Source: JABDQW01 sp942492025 (GTDB taxonomy: Bacteria > Pseudomonadota > Gammaproteobacteria > SZUA-229). From it: a stretch of 64,000 nucleotides of DNA. The notes under the pieces were generated by a model. That model searched no databases. It was not told the origin of the DNA and worked only from the letters and a program-made list of their open reading frames with translations. Shown in pieces: positions 1 to 8,110 of this stretch (its first letter is position 1; every line of letters begins with the position of its first letter). The position numbers and the translations under genes are program-made. Where the stretch lies: NCBI GenBank assembly GCA_942492025.1, contig CALODJ010000001.1, forward strand, positions 332,480 through 396,479. Reading direction: 5' to 3'.

Positions 1-285
1 AACTCGGGCCGACTACCAGCGGAATTCCCTTGTCACGCAGATAGCGTACTGTCTGCGCTTCCGTAGTGTGACCGGCCAGCGCCTGCGGGTCATGGCCCTG
101 CTTTTTGGCGTCGGTGATCGCTTTGGCGCGGAAGTCGTACAGGTTAATATCGTCCAGGCCGGCCTTATCGACGTAGCGCTGCAGCAGATCCCGCACGCCT
201 TTATATTTGCGGATTTTACCGTTTCTTTGTCCCGGCCGGTAGGTTGGTGTAATCAGGCCGAGAAGCCGCCGGATACGGGCAAACT
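1..285 (-). pseudogene. Tyrosine recombinase (phage integrase), C-terminal fragment
   Basis: An open minus-strand frame of about 95 codons runs off the left edge of the window. It contains DFRAKAITDAKKQGHD followed by LAGHTTEAQTVRYLR, which matches the C-terminal catalytic part of a tyrosine recombinase: the His-x-x-Arg box (here degenerate, DFRAK), the GH box, and a Tyr in VRYLR as candidate nucleophile. An in-frame stop lies just upstream of about 288, so the N-terminal half is missing here. A diverged copy of its middle part lies at 5731-5812. The remainder may lie left of position 1. Family call is firm; whether it is still functional cannot be judged. Confidence 0.6.
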
Positions 286-289
286 AAAT

Positions 290-347
290 GCCGCTGAGCG
301 ACAATAGCGGAATGAATATAACCACAAGTCTATACAAACGGCATCGG
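290..347. repeat. Dispersed repeat, copy 1
   Basis: A stretch of about 55 bp beginning CTGAGCGACAATAGCGG and ending CAAGTCTATACAAACG. A diverged copy is at 10830-10876, sharing its last 16 bases exactly, and the first half recurs at 13203-13230. Copies sit at borders of gene blocks, which fits a small REP- or MITE-like repeat. Confidence 0.5.
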
Positions 348-438
348 TTCCCCGCTGAAATCATACAGCATGCCGTTTCGCTCTCTAATTGATTTAATCT
401 CAGCCATCGCGACATCGAAGATTCATTGGCAGAGCGCG

Positions 439-497
439 GTATTACGGCAAACAAAGTACCTCTACCTGCCCAATAACGTATCCCTGGCCAGATACAT
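439..497 (-). repeat. Duplicated 3' end of the dnaJ-like gene
   Basis: About 59 bases match 9226-9285 with only a few substitutions. Read on the minus strand they encode the last residues NLARDTLLGR and stop of the DnaJ-like protein at 9252-9980, plus its downstream bases. Homology stops abruptly at 497, where IS91-like transposase sequence begins, so this is a rearrangement junction and not a gene. Confidence 0.6.
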
Positions 498-899
498 CCA
501 TTTTCACATGCTGTTCCTCGATGGCGTGTACGTCGAACGCCTCAATGGGGCAATCCGGTTCCGCTGGGTCAGGGCGCCGACCCGTGAAGAACTGACGCAA
601 CTGGCGCACACCATCGCGAGGCGGGTTGGCCGTTACCTGGAGCGGCAAGGGTTGTTGGAGCGCGATGCCGAGAACGACTATCTGGCCCGAATGCCGCGGA
701 TGACGACCACTCAGCGCGAGGGCACGAACCACGCACGCCGTCGGGCCCCAGCCAGCGCGCAAGGCGTTCACCCTGCAAACACTGCCGGCTTGCGACCCGG
801 CGGATGCGTTCGGTGATAGCGTGGGCAAGGTGGCCGGCTTCAGCCTGCACGCCGGGGTGGCGGCCAAGGCCTATGAACGCAAGAAGCTCGAGCGGCTGT
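497..899 (+). pseudogene. IS91-family (Y2) transposase fragment, frameshifted
   Basis: The plus strand reads HFHMLFLDGVYVE at about 497, then RVGRYLERQGLLERDAE, and after a frame change VGPQPARKAF and FGDSVGKVAGFSLHAGV up to ERKKLERL. These are characteristic stretches of IS91/ISCR-type transposases. The N-terminal part with the catalytic tyrosines is absent, the two parts lie in different frames, and the fragment is cut at about 899 by group II intron sequence of opposite orientation. No intact copy is in the window. Confidence 0.65.
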
Positions 900-948
900 A
901 GAGTAAGAGGCAGGGTGTAGTCAGTCTACTTCCCTGCCTCTCCTCCCC

Positions 949-983
949 GAACCGTACGTGCGCCTTTCAACGCATACGGCCTC
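949..983 (-). ncRNA. Group II intron domain V-like hairpin
   Basis: The minus-strand sequence pairs GCCGTATGCG with CGCACGTACGGTTC around a GAAA-containing loop, the usual shape of the catalytic domain V. An extra G disturbs the conserved 5' strand. It lies about 50 bases from the putative intron 3' end, as expected. Confidence 0.55.
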
Positions 984-1039
984 TCCACTTAAGCGGGGCC
1001 AAGGCCCCGCACGGCCCGAAAGCCGGGAGACAGAGCGGA

Positions 1040-1660
1040 TGCACCGATGCACGCAGGGGGGGGGGCGAGGCGGGGGGTCCAACCAGCCACACGGGGGGCC
1101 AGGCACGGGCGATGACACGAGCGCCGCAACAGCGCCCGGAGACGCGACCGATACGTGCGACCAACGAGGAGCGAGTCGAGCGCCAGGCGCGGTGAGCGAG
1201 AGAAACCGGGGGGGCGAGGGACGGCGAGGGGGGGTGTATCGCGCGTGGTCGGACGACAGCAGCGCTGTGAGTTCACGCTGAAAGCGTTTCGCCTTGTCTT
1301 GGGGGATCGTGGACACCACACGCATCGCGCCACGCGGGCCGCGCTTACGGATGATCCGATGACCCAGAAAGGTGAAACCGTCGTTGACATGGGTGATATG
1401 GGTTTTATCCATATTCAATGTCAGTTTCAGCGTTTGCTCAAGTACCCTGCGACATTCCTCCGGAAGGGCTGGGGCTGGGGTTGGGGCCCTCACCACGGGA
1501 CAAAGTCATCCGCGGACCGGCAGGGAGCCCCCGGGGGGTTCCCCGGCGCGGCGCCCGGGGGGGGAGAGGCCCGCCGGGGGGGGGGGGGGGCAGCCCCCAG
1601 GAGCGAGCGGGGCGTGCCGCGCGAAGGGAGCGGCGATGAGGGGGGGGGGGGCACACACGA
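1040..1660. other. Low-complexity G-homopolymer region
   Basis: The plus strand contains repeated runs of 7-14 G's around 1055-1075, 1205-1235, 1535-1590 and 1638-1652. Nothing else in the window resembles this. Several overlapping open frames in this stretch are products of the composition and are not annotated. It may be a sequencing or assembly artefact over a difficult mobile element. Confidence 0.6.
1240..1452 (-). pseudogene. ltrA: Group II intron reverse transcriptase/maturase fragment
   Basis: The minus strand encodes LNMDKTHITHVNDGFTFLGH followed by VVSTIPQDKAKRF, which I recognise as the last RT blocks and start of the maturase (X) domain of group II intron-encoded proteins. The frame then runs into G-rich sequence that does not encode a recognisable maturase or endonuclease domain. 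It is an isolated fragment, and the rest of the RT (including the YxDD box) is not present nearby. Confidence 0.6.
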
Positions 1661-1706
1661 AGAGGGGTGGGACAGCAACGGTGACAGAACGCCGCCCTGT
1701 GGAACC

Positions 1707-2821
1707 TGTGAGTCCCGAAAATAGGATCCTGTTGAATCTATTGCATATTTCTGGATGATGGTTGATCCTTGGATCTATGGTACAGCTAATTCAGTTTATT
1801 CTGATGTTGATAACTACATCTGTCCGATCGCGGCTGTATTTGCAGGCGGAGAATGCGGCGCTGCGGAATCAGTTGTCTCTGTATCGGAAATCAGGACAAA
1901 GACCAAGAATTAGGCCAGCTGACCGGCTGCTCTGGTGCTTCATAGCGAAATTTTGGGCGGGCTGGCGGACAGCTCTGTACTTTGTCCAGCCCAGGACCGT
2001 AACAACCTGGCAGAAAAAGCGATTCCGCGACTATTGGCGCGCGCTCAGTCAGTCGGCTAAGTCAGGCCGACCACGGATCTCGCGAGAGCTCAGAAAGCTC
2101 ATTGAGCGGATGTGGGAAGCCAATCCGACGTGGGGTTCGCCGAAGATCGTCGCTGAGCTCGCAATGCTTGGAATCGACGTTGCCAAGTCAACAGTAGAAA
2201 AGTATCGGCCCAAGCGAGCCGGGCCGCCGTCACCAACGTGGAGAACATTTCTAGACCAACATGTTCGAGATCTCGTATCGATCGATTTTTTCATTGTTCC
2301 AACGGCGACTTTTCGGGTGTTGTTTGTCTTCATTGTGCTTGCCCACGACCGACGTCGAATTGTTCACTTCAACGTGACGGAACATCCGACGGCGCAGTGG
2401 ACAGCGCAACAGATCGTCGAAGCGTTTCCGTTTGATACTGCTCCGAGTTATCTGATTCGAGACGGTGATGGCATATACGGCGAGCGCCTTACGCGAAGGA
2501 TTGAAAGTTTGGGTATCGACGAGGTCGTTACGGCGCCTGCGTCGCCATGGCAAAACGCCGATGTGGAACGCGTGATTGGCACGCTACGCCGAGAAGTTTT
2601 CGACCACGTCATCGTGCTCAACGAGCGGCATCTCAAGAGACTAATGTCGTCGTATCTGGATTACTATCATCCGTTGCGAACACACCAGTCCTTGGATAGC
2701 GACGCGCCGGACGGTCGTCCCGTACGAGCAGCGGAACCCTGCAACGTTGTTGAATTCCCAGTCGTCCAAGGTCTTCACCATGTCTATCTTCTAAAGGCCG
2801 CGTGAGTATTCGGGACCGACA
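1707..2821 (+). mobile_element. Insertion sequence, copy 1 (1115 bp, DDE transposase)
   Basis: The element is bounded by imperfect terminal inverted repeats: TGTGAGTCCCGAAAATA on the left and, read inward from the right, TGTCGGTCCCGAATAC. It contains one transposase gene. A second copy of exactly the same length and nearly identical sequence lies at 8111-9225 in the same orientation. No target-site duplication is evident, so flanks have probably been rearranged. Confidence 0.8.
1762..2805 (+). CDS. IS transposase, integrase-core (rve) type, copy 1
   Basis: This DDE transposase is about 347 aa. The N-terminal third is basic and helical (DNA binding). A retroviral-integrase-like core follows with the three expected acidic residues: D in SIDFFIV, D in RDGDGIYG and E in DVERVIGT. 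The start at 1762 is a TTG; an ATG five codons later (1777) is an equally good start. It fills the IS between the inverted repeats. It differs from the copy at 8166-9209 in a few residues, including D versus Y two residues before the catalytic Glu. It resembles IS3/IS481-type cores, but I do not assign a family. Confidence 0.75.
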   Translation: MILGSMVQLIQFILMLITTSVRSRLYLQAENAALRNQLSLYRKSGQRPRIRPADRLLWCFIAKFWAGWRTALYFVQPRTVTTWQKKRFRDYWRALSQSAKSGRPRISRELRKLIERMWEANPTWGSPKIVAELAMLGIDVAKSTVEKYRPKRAGPPSPTWRTFLDQHVRDLVSIDFFIVPTATFRVLFVFIVLAHDRRRIVHFNVTEHPTAQWTAQQIVEAFPFDTAPSYLIRDGDGIYGERLTRRIESLGIDEVVTAPASPWQNADVERVIGTLRREVFDHVIVLNERHLKRLMSSYLDYYHPLRTHQSLDSDAPDGRPVRAAEPCNVVEFPVVQGLHHVYLLKAA

Positions 2822-2940
2822 GCCATAATCGTCTACTTCATGCCATATAAGGCATCAAAGCGCGACGCATTGGAAATTTCTCTTCCAAAAGGAATGGGTT
2901 CGAGTTTGTGCGCAGGACAACGCTTTATGCCTACACACTT

Positions 2941-3375
2941 TTACGGTTTCTTAATACCATCGATCTGTTGAGCCGCCACATCAAAGGAAAATAATCCGTC
3001 AAACTTTTCATCTTTTCGATCACAATCATACTTGGCTTTTTCCAGAATTAGCGCATCTGCAAAATCGGCATCCTTTGTCTTAGATCCCACTTTTATCGGC
3101 TCAGCACTGCGTGTATCATGCAAAGCTCGCCATACTGTTTGTCCATCTTCAAAAACGATGTTAGGTTCCTTAAACAGCTGTTCTACTACAAACAGTAAGT
3201 CATTTATTGTCAGCTTGTATTTTCTGCCTTTCAGAGTCCACACGGTCTCTGCCAGCACAATGTCGGTAACGAGTACTTGCTTCTTACCTCCGATCAACCT
3301 ATTCGCTTTTGGTGATTGCTGATTATCATCCTGCAATAGGTAGCGCAGTAAGACGTTGGTATCGATGGCGATCAC
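2941..3375 (-). CDS. vapC: PIN-domain ribonuclease toxin (VapC-like)
   Basis: The protein has 144 aa, the normal PIN-toxin length. It begins MIAIDTNVLLRYLL with the first metal-binding Asp, has an acidic residue in VLAETVWTL and Asps in DADFADALIL, together forming the usual PIN active site for cleaving RNA. Its start overlaps the stop of the upstream AbrB-type antitoxin gene (3372-3608) by four bases, the typical antitoxin-first arrangement with coupled translation. The pair lies between two transposase blocks, so it was probably carried in. The exact RNA target cannot be inferred. Confidence 0.85.
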   Translation of the reverse strand: MIAIDTNVLLRYLLQDDNQQSPKANRLIGGKKQVLVTDIVLAETVWTLKGRKYKLTINDLLFVVEQLFKEPNIVFEDGQTVWRALHDTRSAEPIKVGSKTKDADFADALILEKAKYDCDRKDEKFDGLFSFDVAAQQIDGIKKP

Positions 3376-3608
3376 GAAGCGCCCGTATGTTTGTCTTTCA
3401 AGGCACTTTGTAACGATTGTTCGTCACTCATTCGTTTGTCATATTTCACATGACGTAAAATTCCTTTTGCGGCGCTCCTCTCTTTCTTTACGATGGTGAT
3501 TTGACCGTTGTATATGAATGTTTCGATTTCGTCGCCTGGTTGAATGTGCGCTTCTTGGCACAGGCTTATCGGGATGGTGATCTGTCTTTTGGCGCTGATT
3601 CTTGGCAT
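3372..3608 (-). CDS. vapB: AbrB/MazE/SpoVT-type antitoxin
   Basis: A 78-aa protein starting MPRISAKRQITIPISLC, the swapped-hairpin AbrB DNA-binding fold, with PGDEIETFI and GQITIVKKE in the second strand pair. The basic and acidic C-terminal tail would bind and neutralise the PIN toxin encoded just downstream with a four-base overlap. Antitoxins of this family usually repress their own operon. A perfect inverted repeat lies about 50 bp upstream at 3656-3675. Confidence 0.8.
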   Translation of the reverse strand: MPRISAKRQITIPISLCQEAHIQPGDEIETFIYNGQITIVKKERSAAKGILRHVKYDKRMSDEQSLQSALKDKHTGAS

Positions 3609-3655
3609 CTCTTGACCTATTTGCTTTCGGATTATGGTGAAGATTATCGATTTCT

Positions 3656-3675
3656 TTACTATATTGCAATAGTAA
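3656..3675. promoter_or_regulatory. Candidate operator of the toxin-antitoxin pair
   Basis: The perfect inverted repeat TTACTAT-attgca-ATAGTAA lies 48 bp upstream of the antitoxin start, inside the presumed promoter region. AbrB-type antitoxins bind such palindromes; binding here is inferred from position only. Confidence 0.4.
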
Positions 3676-3723
3676 AGCCTGCGTCGAGCGAGTTTAGACT
3701 ACCTGTGCATGGCGAGTTGATAC

Positions 3724-4413
3724 TCAAGCTGCTGCGGGAAGCCGGTACAGTCCTCGGCAGTGAGTCTGCCAACGGAACTTGTTCAATGTGGTTTGCAGTT
3801 TAGGATCACCTCCAGCTAATTCAACCGGCGTAGCACCGGCGAGTGAGCTATGGGTGCGATTTTGGTTGTAATAGGCTTGGAAGTCTGCGAGTTTTCTCTC
3901 CAAGTCAGCCGCATTCCAGAATAGGGTAGGGTCAAGAAATTCACGGCGAATAGTGCCGATGAGTCGCTCAATGAAGGGATGCGATAGAGGTGTATACGGG
4001 ACGGTCTTGATCTCATCTACACCCAGAATCCTCAAATTCGCTTGCCATTGGTGATGCAAGAATAGCGGATCGTAGTCAGAGCTGAGATGTTTCGGAACGC
4101 CGTTGGTTGAGATGGCTTTATTGAATATTCGACACAAGGCCACACCATCGACATCACCAGCATGTACGCCAAAGCCAATGATGCGCCGAGTGAATTGATC
4201 CATGACCACGAGTACCCAGTGGGTGTTGAGTAAAATGGACTCGCAACGAAAAAAGTCAATGCTCCACAGACTGTCTTTCTGATGGCCGATAAAAGTCAGC
4301 CACGAAGGGCCGTGACCAGAATTCGGTCCTGGTCGGTAGTGCTTTTCAAGTACGCGCCTGACAACATCTTTATCGATGTCAATTCCAAAGGCTTTGTTGA
4401 TTTCCTGGTGTCC
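3724..4413 (-). pseudogene. DDE transposase, N-terminally truncated
   Basis: The minus-strand frame runs from about 4413 to a stop at 3724. It reads NKAFGIDIDKDVVRRVLEKH and then the core with D in SIDFFRCES, D in SSDYDPLF and E in FIERLIGT, so all three catalytic acidic residues remain, but the N-terminal DNA-binding part is lost. Homology ends at about 4413, 58 bp before the left end of an IS3 element. A later ATG at 4209 exists but would omit the first catalytic Asp. It is a different element from the 1115-bp IS copies and is presumably inactive. Confidence 0.65.
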
Positions 4414-4520
4414 CTACAAAAAACCTATCCACCGAAATGTACGCACGCCGGGGGCCAGCAAAAGAGAGAGATGGACCCCGTTTTTTGGACAGCCCTATAA
4501 GTGACTTCCACTTTCGATAA

Positions 4521-5348
4521 TCACGCTGCATCCTGCCACGTGGTTTCTCCAAAATACCTCTGATCCGGCGTTTCTCCAAGTGTCTGATGCTTCCTGTCGG
4601 CATTGTAAAACGCCAAGTAAGCACCCAAACTTGATCGGGCATGCGCAATAGACTCGTAGGCCCTGAGATACACCTCTTCATACTTGATACTGCGCCACAG
4701 GCGTTCAACAAAAACATTGTCCACCCATCGGCCTTTGCCATCCATGCTGATTCTAATGTTGTTCGCTTTCAATACACCTGTAAACGCTTCACTGGTGAAT
4801 TGCGCCCCCTGATCAGTGTTGAAGATCTCAGGCGCGCCATAACGCGCTATCGCTTCTTCTAGGGCATCAACACAGAAATCACTGTCCATGGTGTTGGACA
4901 AGCGCCAGGACAGCACTTTACGGCTGTACCAGTCCATCACCACCGTCAGGTAGACAAAGCCCTTGGCCATTGGAATATAGGTGATATCCGAGCAGTAAAC
5001 CTGGCCAGGACGGTTGATCTCCATGCCTTTGAGCAAGTAAGGATAAACCTTGTGGCCTTGACCTGGTTTACTGGTGTTCTTCTTCGGATACAACGCCGTA
5101 ATGCCCATCAGACGCATTAAACGCTGCACACGCTTGCGATTGATCGCATAGCCTTCCTCGCACAGCCAGCCCCGGATACGGCGACTGCCGTAAAAAGGCC
5201 GCTGCAGATGCATCGCATCAATGCGCCGCATGAGCCTCAAATCATCCTCGGACACATCAGTCTTTGACTGATAGTAGAAGCTCGACCGATTCAATGACAA
5301 CAATTGGCACTGACGGGTGATCGAAAGATCATGATGTTGATCTACCAT
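4521..5348 (-). CDS. IS3-family transposase OrfB (catalytic part)
   Basis: A 275-aa protein with the IS3 OrfB layout: an HTH_21-like region (PFYGSRRIRGWLCEEGY), then the rve core with D in YCSDITYIP, D in FNTDQGAQF and E in NVFVERLWRS. OrfB alone is usually inactive. The functional transposase is an OrfAB fusion made by -1 frameshifting, for which a signal is present upstream. The gene ends 49 bp inside the left inverted repeat. Confidence 0.85.
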   Translation of the reverse strand: MVDQHHDLSITRQCQLLSLNRSSFYYQSKTDVSEDDLRLMRRIDAMHLQRPFYGSRRIRGWLCEEGYAINRKRVQRLMRLMGITALYPKKNTSKPGQGHKVYPYLLKGMEINRPGQVYCSDITYIPMAKGFVYLTVVMDWYSRKVLSWRLSNTMDSDFCVDALEEAIARYGAPEIFNTDQGAQFTSEAFTGVLKANNIRISMDGKGRWVDNVFVERLWRSIKYEEVYLRAYESIAHARSSLGAYLAFYNADRKHQTLGETPDQRYFGETTWQDAA

Positions 5349-5647
5349 CCTTTTCCTCTCGGGCCGTGTATCCTTGTCAGCCCTTGCTCTAAAAAATCAT
5401 TTTCCACTGTCAGCTGCCCGATTTTGGCATGCAGTTCCTTGATCTTGGCCTGTGCGTCTTCCGAGGCTTTCTCCCCACCAAATGCCCGGCTGGCCTTCTC
5501 CAGTAGCTGGCGTTTCCATTCCGTGATCTGGTTGGGATGAACGTCATACTTTTCTGACAGCTCTGCCAGGGTCAAATCCCCTTTCAAAGCATCCAGTGCC
5601 ACTTTGGCTTTGAAATCAGCTTTATGGTTTCTACGTTTTCTTCTCAT
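5342..5647 (-). CDS. IS3-family transposase OrfA (DNA-binding part)
   Basis: A 101-aa protein with a helix-turn-helix (LTLAELSEKYDVHPNQITEW) and a leucine-rich coiled coil (IKELHAKIGQLTVENDFLEQ), the normal OrfA architecture for inverted-repeat binding and dimerisation. The heptamer T-TTT-TTA occurs in frame near its end (5390-5396, minus strand). Slipping back one base there continues as FRARADKDTRPERKR into the orfB start. Confidence 0.85.
   Translation of the reverse strand: MRRKRRNHKADFKAKVALDALKGDLTLAELSEKYDVHPNQITEWKRQLLEKASRAFGGEKASEDAQAKIKELHAKIGQLTVENDFLEQGLTRIHGPRGKGW
5390..5396 (-). promoter_or_regulatory. Slippery heptamer for -1 frameshifting (U UUU UUA)
   Basis: On the minus strand the orfA codons read gat-ttt-tta, so the heptamer T-TTT-TTA is in the correct phase for tandem -1 slippage. 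The -1 frame is open from there through the orfB start. This is the standard IS3 strategy, with a heptamer other than the common A6G. Confidence 0.6.
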
Positions 5648-5730
5648 CTTCTGCTCCTGTCTTTCGACATTGTCGCAGAAGTCACTTAAACTTTCCTTAT
5701 CACTGTCTGACTAATGGGGTCCACTTCTGC

Positions 5731-5812
5731 TGCAGCGGATCACGCGCGCCTTCATGACTGCGGATTCTACCCTTTCTTTGGCCCGTCAGGTAGGTCGGTG
5801 TGATCTGGCTAT
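5731..5812 (-). pseudogene. Second, diverged fragment of the tyrosine recombinase
   Basis: The minus strand reads ITPTYLTGQRKGRIRSHEG, which parallels ITPTYRPGQRNGKIRKYKG in the fragment at 1-285. Only this segment is present, starting 8 bp beyond the IS3 right end. It suggests two copies of the same recombinase family were once here. Confidence 0.5.
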
Positions 5813-5852
5813 GGAGCCTACGGGCCACCGCGATTTTTCCTTTCTGTGAGAA

Positions 5853-5886
5853 AGTCTAAAGGGGTCAGAAGTCTAAAGGGGTCAGA
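5853..5886. repeat. Tandem duplication of a 17-bp unit
   Basis: AGTCTAAAGGGGTCAGA occurs twice head to tail without a mismatch. The second copy continues as GCCCTTTA, giving an AAAGGG...CCCTTT palindrome like the ends of small transposase-mobilised repeats. Confidence 0.6.
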
Positions 5887-6501
5887 GCCCTTTACAAGAG
5901 GCTGAGCTTGGAGTTAGTAATCCGAAATAGCGCAGAGGGGGACGGGTGCCCAGAAAACAACGTTTCTAAGTGCTGGGTATCCCAGTGCGTATTGTCCTGG
6001 CATTGGGTCAGACCCTTAACGCGCAGGTAATATGCAGGCGAGGCCGTCACCAAGGTGCGTCTAATCCCGTCGAGTTCGATGCAGATCAGTCAAGCTTGAC
6101 CGCGACTGACGTGGCCTATCTGGGGAAGGTCGCGAAAGTCATGTAGGAACGTCCTAAAATCGCTATCAAACTCTGTGGCGTTAATTTTAGCAGGACCGGG
6201 AGTTTTTCCAGCAGCAACAACTGAAGCAACAGCAGTAGGCGGCTGTTGCCGATAAAGCCGCCAAACAGGCGCTAGCTCAACCTCCACCGGTGGACGAGCA
6301 GAAGCTTATCGATCTTGCCACGCTGCGCGCAGCTGTGGACAAGGATTGGTCGAACAGCACACGATTGCCGCCAGCCGTTTGGTTGGCTGCCGGCCACGCA
6401 TCGAACCCTACAAGCCAGACGCGAAGCCACGGACTGACCCGTTTATCTAGCCCAGATGTTGCACGAACGATTTCGTTTTACAGATAGCCAAATCACTATC
6501 C

Positions 6502-6987
6502 TCAAACGGCATCACTGTTCTGCTTTGCATGCCTCGCCAAAGCTCCGAATTCAACACTTTTCCGTTCAGACACCAGTACAAAGCCGACGCGCAACAAGCC
6601 GAGAACCAGCAATAAAACGCTCAGCGCATAGATATGATCAGCAGAAAGTTTATCCTGGAAAAGCTTGATCATGATTTCGCGAAGTACGAAGACAATCCCG
6701 GCGTCGACGATAAAGGTCATGCGTAATCGCTTGCGGTCAAAATATTCCACCAGTGAGCGCGAAAGCTCTATCAGAATAAACAAACTAAGCACGTCGGAAA
6801 TGGTTTTCAGATAGGAGCCTGTGATCGTACCAACTGTGACCATCTCTTTAAAATTCAGAAAAAGCTTTGCTGTTCCGATAATAATTCCAAGCATTAGGAA
6901 CAGTAAAATTACTCCAAAAACAAACTCTATAATCCTGTTGAATAAAACGAGAAACCTGGAACTAAATTCACTTGTTTGATCGATCAT
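6502..6987 (-). CDS. PsiE-like inner membrane protein
   Basis: A 161-aa protein with four predicted membrane segments, at about residues 18-45 (FVFGVILLFLMLGIIIG), 58-80, 93-110 and 118-140. The order and the motif VLSLFILIELSRSLVEYF match the phosphate-starvation-inducible PsiE family, whose function is unknown. It lies 69 bp downstream of a universal stress protein gene on the same strand, so co-transcription is plausible. Confidence 0.7.
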   Translation of the reverse strand: MIDQTSEFSSRFLVLFNRIIEFVFGVILLFLMLGIIIGTAKLFLNFKEMVTVGTITGSYLKTISDVLSLFILIELSRSLVEYFDRKRLRMTFIVDAGIVFVLREIMIKLFQDKLSADHIYALSVLLLVLGLLRVGFVLVSERKSVEFGALARHAKQNSDAV

Positions 6988-7056
6988 GTCATTTCAAAGC
7001 GTTGAATTCGAAATTTTTACCAGAGCGTACCTGGCACAGGGCACAGATTCATGGTA

Positions 7057-7974
7057 TCAATTTTCCACGGGTGTGACGAATGAGCCTGGCTTGACCGCCA
7101 GCACCGAGCAGTCCACTGCATTAAGCGCTTTTTCAGCGCTGTTGCCGATAATAAACCCGGGTATACCAGTGCGCGCCACTGTGCCCATGACAATCAATTC
7201 CACGCGTTTTTTTCGTGCAGTAACAGGTATGAGGTCGCCAGGATCGCCCTTGAGCAGGTGTACCTTGACGGTAAGATTCTGAAAATCATGCCGGGCGAGA
7301 AGATCGTCCAGCCACAGCTTGTGCCGCTTTCGCGTGTCCCTCACCATGCGATCCACCTCGGTCTGGGAAACCTTGAAGCGACCGCTGCGCAGCGTTGACT
7401 CGTATGTAAAATACCATGTGTGTAGAATATGCAGTTCACTATGCTCACGTGCTGCGAGTGAAGAAGCGAGTTCGAGTATCTTTTTGTTGAGTCCGGCATT
7501 GTCAGGTTCCGACGGATCCGGATCAACTGCTGCGAGGATGCGCGCGAAATGCTTGCGTTTAGACGGCTTGATTATCCAGACAGGACAGGGGCACTTGCGC
7601 AGCAGGTGCAGGTCGACGCTGCCAAACAGCATGCCCGATAGGCCTCCACGTCCCTCGGCAGACTTGATGACGAGATCGTGACCACCTTGCATAACTTCCT
7701 TGATTACCTCAATGAACACTATGCCGACAGGTGCCCGCATCCCGATTTCGATCCCGTCGGCCCTTGCCATGTCCGCCAATTCATGCCGTTGATTTTCGTT
7801 TATCTTGTTGAAGGCTTTCTGAAGATTGTCCATGCTACGTGGAAGTTCCTTGCCAACGTCGATGACCGTCAGCTGCGCACCATTAGCAACTGCCAGCCGA
7901 ACAGCACGCCGGAACGCCGGCTCAGTATTTACACCTGTATCATTAACGAAGAGTATCCGCTCGAAGCGCTGCAT
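7057..7974 (-). CDS. uspE: Tandem universal stress protein (UspE-like)
   Basis: A 305-aa protein with two UspA domains (about 1-150 and 155-305), the UspE architecture. The C-terminal domain ends with VMGTVARTGIPGFIIGNSAE, the nucleotide-binding G-2x-G-9x-G-S pattern. The N-terminal domain has the related GRGGLSGMLFGSVDLHLL. Such proteins are cytoplasmic ATP-binding stress factors. The start ATG gives MQRFERILFVND, the usual opening strand. It precedes the PsiE-like gene on the same strand; both sit between the two identical IS copies. Confidence 0.85.
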   Translation of the reverse strand: MQRFERILFVNDTGVNTEPAFRRAVRLAVANGAQLTVIDVGKELPRSMDNLQKAFNKINENQRHELADMARADGIEIGMRAPVGIVFIEVIKEVMQGGHDLVIKSAEGRGGLSGMLFGSVDLHLLRKCPCPVWIIKPSKRKHFARILAAVDPDPSEPDNAGLNKKILELASSLAAREHSELHILHTWYFTYESTLRSGRFKVSQTEVDRMVRDTRKRHKLWLDDLLARHDFQNLTVKVHLLKGDPGDLIPVTARKKRVELIVMGTVARTGIPGFIIGNSAEKALNAVDCSVLAVKPGSFVTPVEN

Positions 7975-8110
7975 ATCCCATAACCCGCATTGTGTGTCTG
8001 CACCGGCGTCAGCACTACCAATATCGTCAAATTTGCAGACGAGACTGGCATTGCACTCACAACACTAGCAAAATGCGAGCATAAAGCGATTAAGGCTCAA
8101 GGACAATACC

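Larger units (their letters stand above)
900..1500 (-). mobile_element. Group II intron remnant (3' end)
   Basis: On the minus strand, 949-983 folds as a domain V-like hairpin (GCCGTATGCG ... CGCACGTACGGTTC), followed towards 900 by a domain VI-like hairpin and then the IS91 sequence. A reverse-transcriptase/maturase fragment lies upstream at 1240-1452. The 5' half of the intron and most of its ORF are missing. The domain V stem carries one extra G compared with the usual GAGCCGT start, so it is either degenerate or misread. Confidence 0.6.
4472..5723 (-). mobile_element. IS3-family insertion sequence (1252 bp)
   Basis: Bounded by matching inverted repeats: TGGACCCCGTTTTTTGGACA on the left and, read inward from the right, TGGACCCCATTAGTCAGACA. 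It carries overlapping orfA and orfB on the minus strand with a frameshift heptamer between them. No 3-bp target duplication is visible. The right end abuts a recombinase remnant (5731-5812) and the left end a truncated transposase. Confidence 0.85.
5724..6501. other. Remnant-filled region without an intact gene
   Basis: It contains a diverged recombinase fragment (5731-5812), a 17-bp tandem repeat (5853-5886) and short open stretches such as VDEQKLIDLATLRAAVDKDW at about 6290-6349 that look coding-like but are bounded by stops. I see no full gene. Confidence 0.5.

Noticed and set aside
921..1724. Several overlapping open frames of 60-190 codons in the G-rich stretch.
   Set aside because: They are Gly/Pro/Arg-rich products of homopolymer runs on both strands; only the reverse transcriptase fragment is supported.
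4472..5723. Target-site duplication for the IS3 element.
   Set aside because: Bases outside the two ends (…AGA and CTT…) do not match, so no duplication can be claimed.
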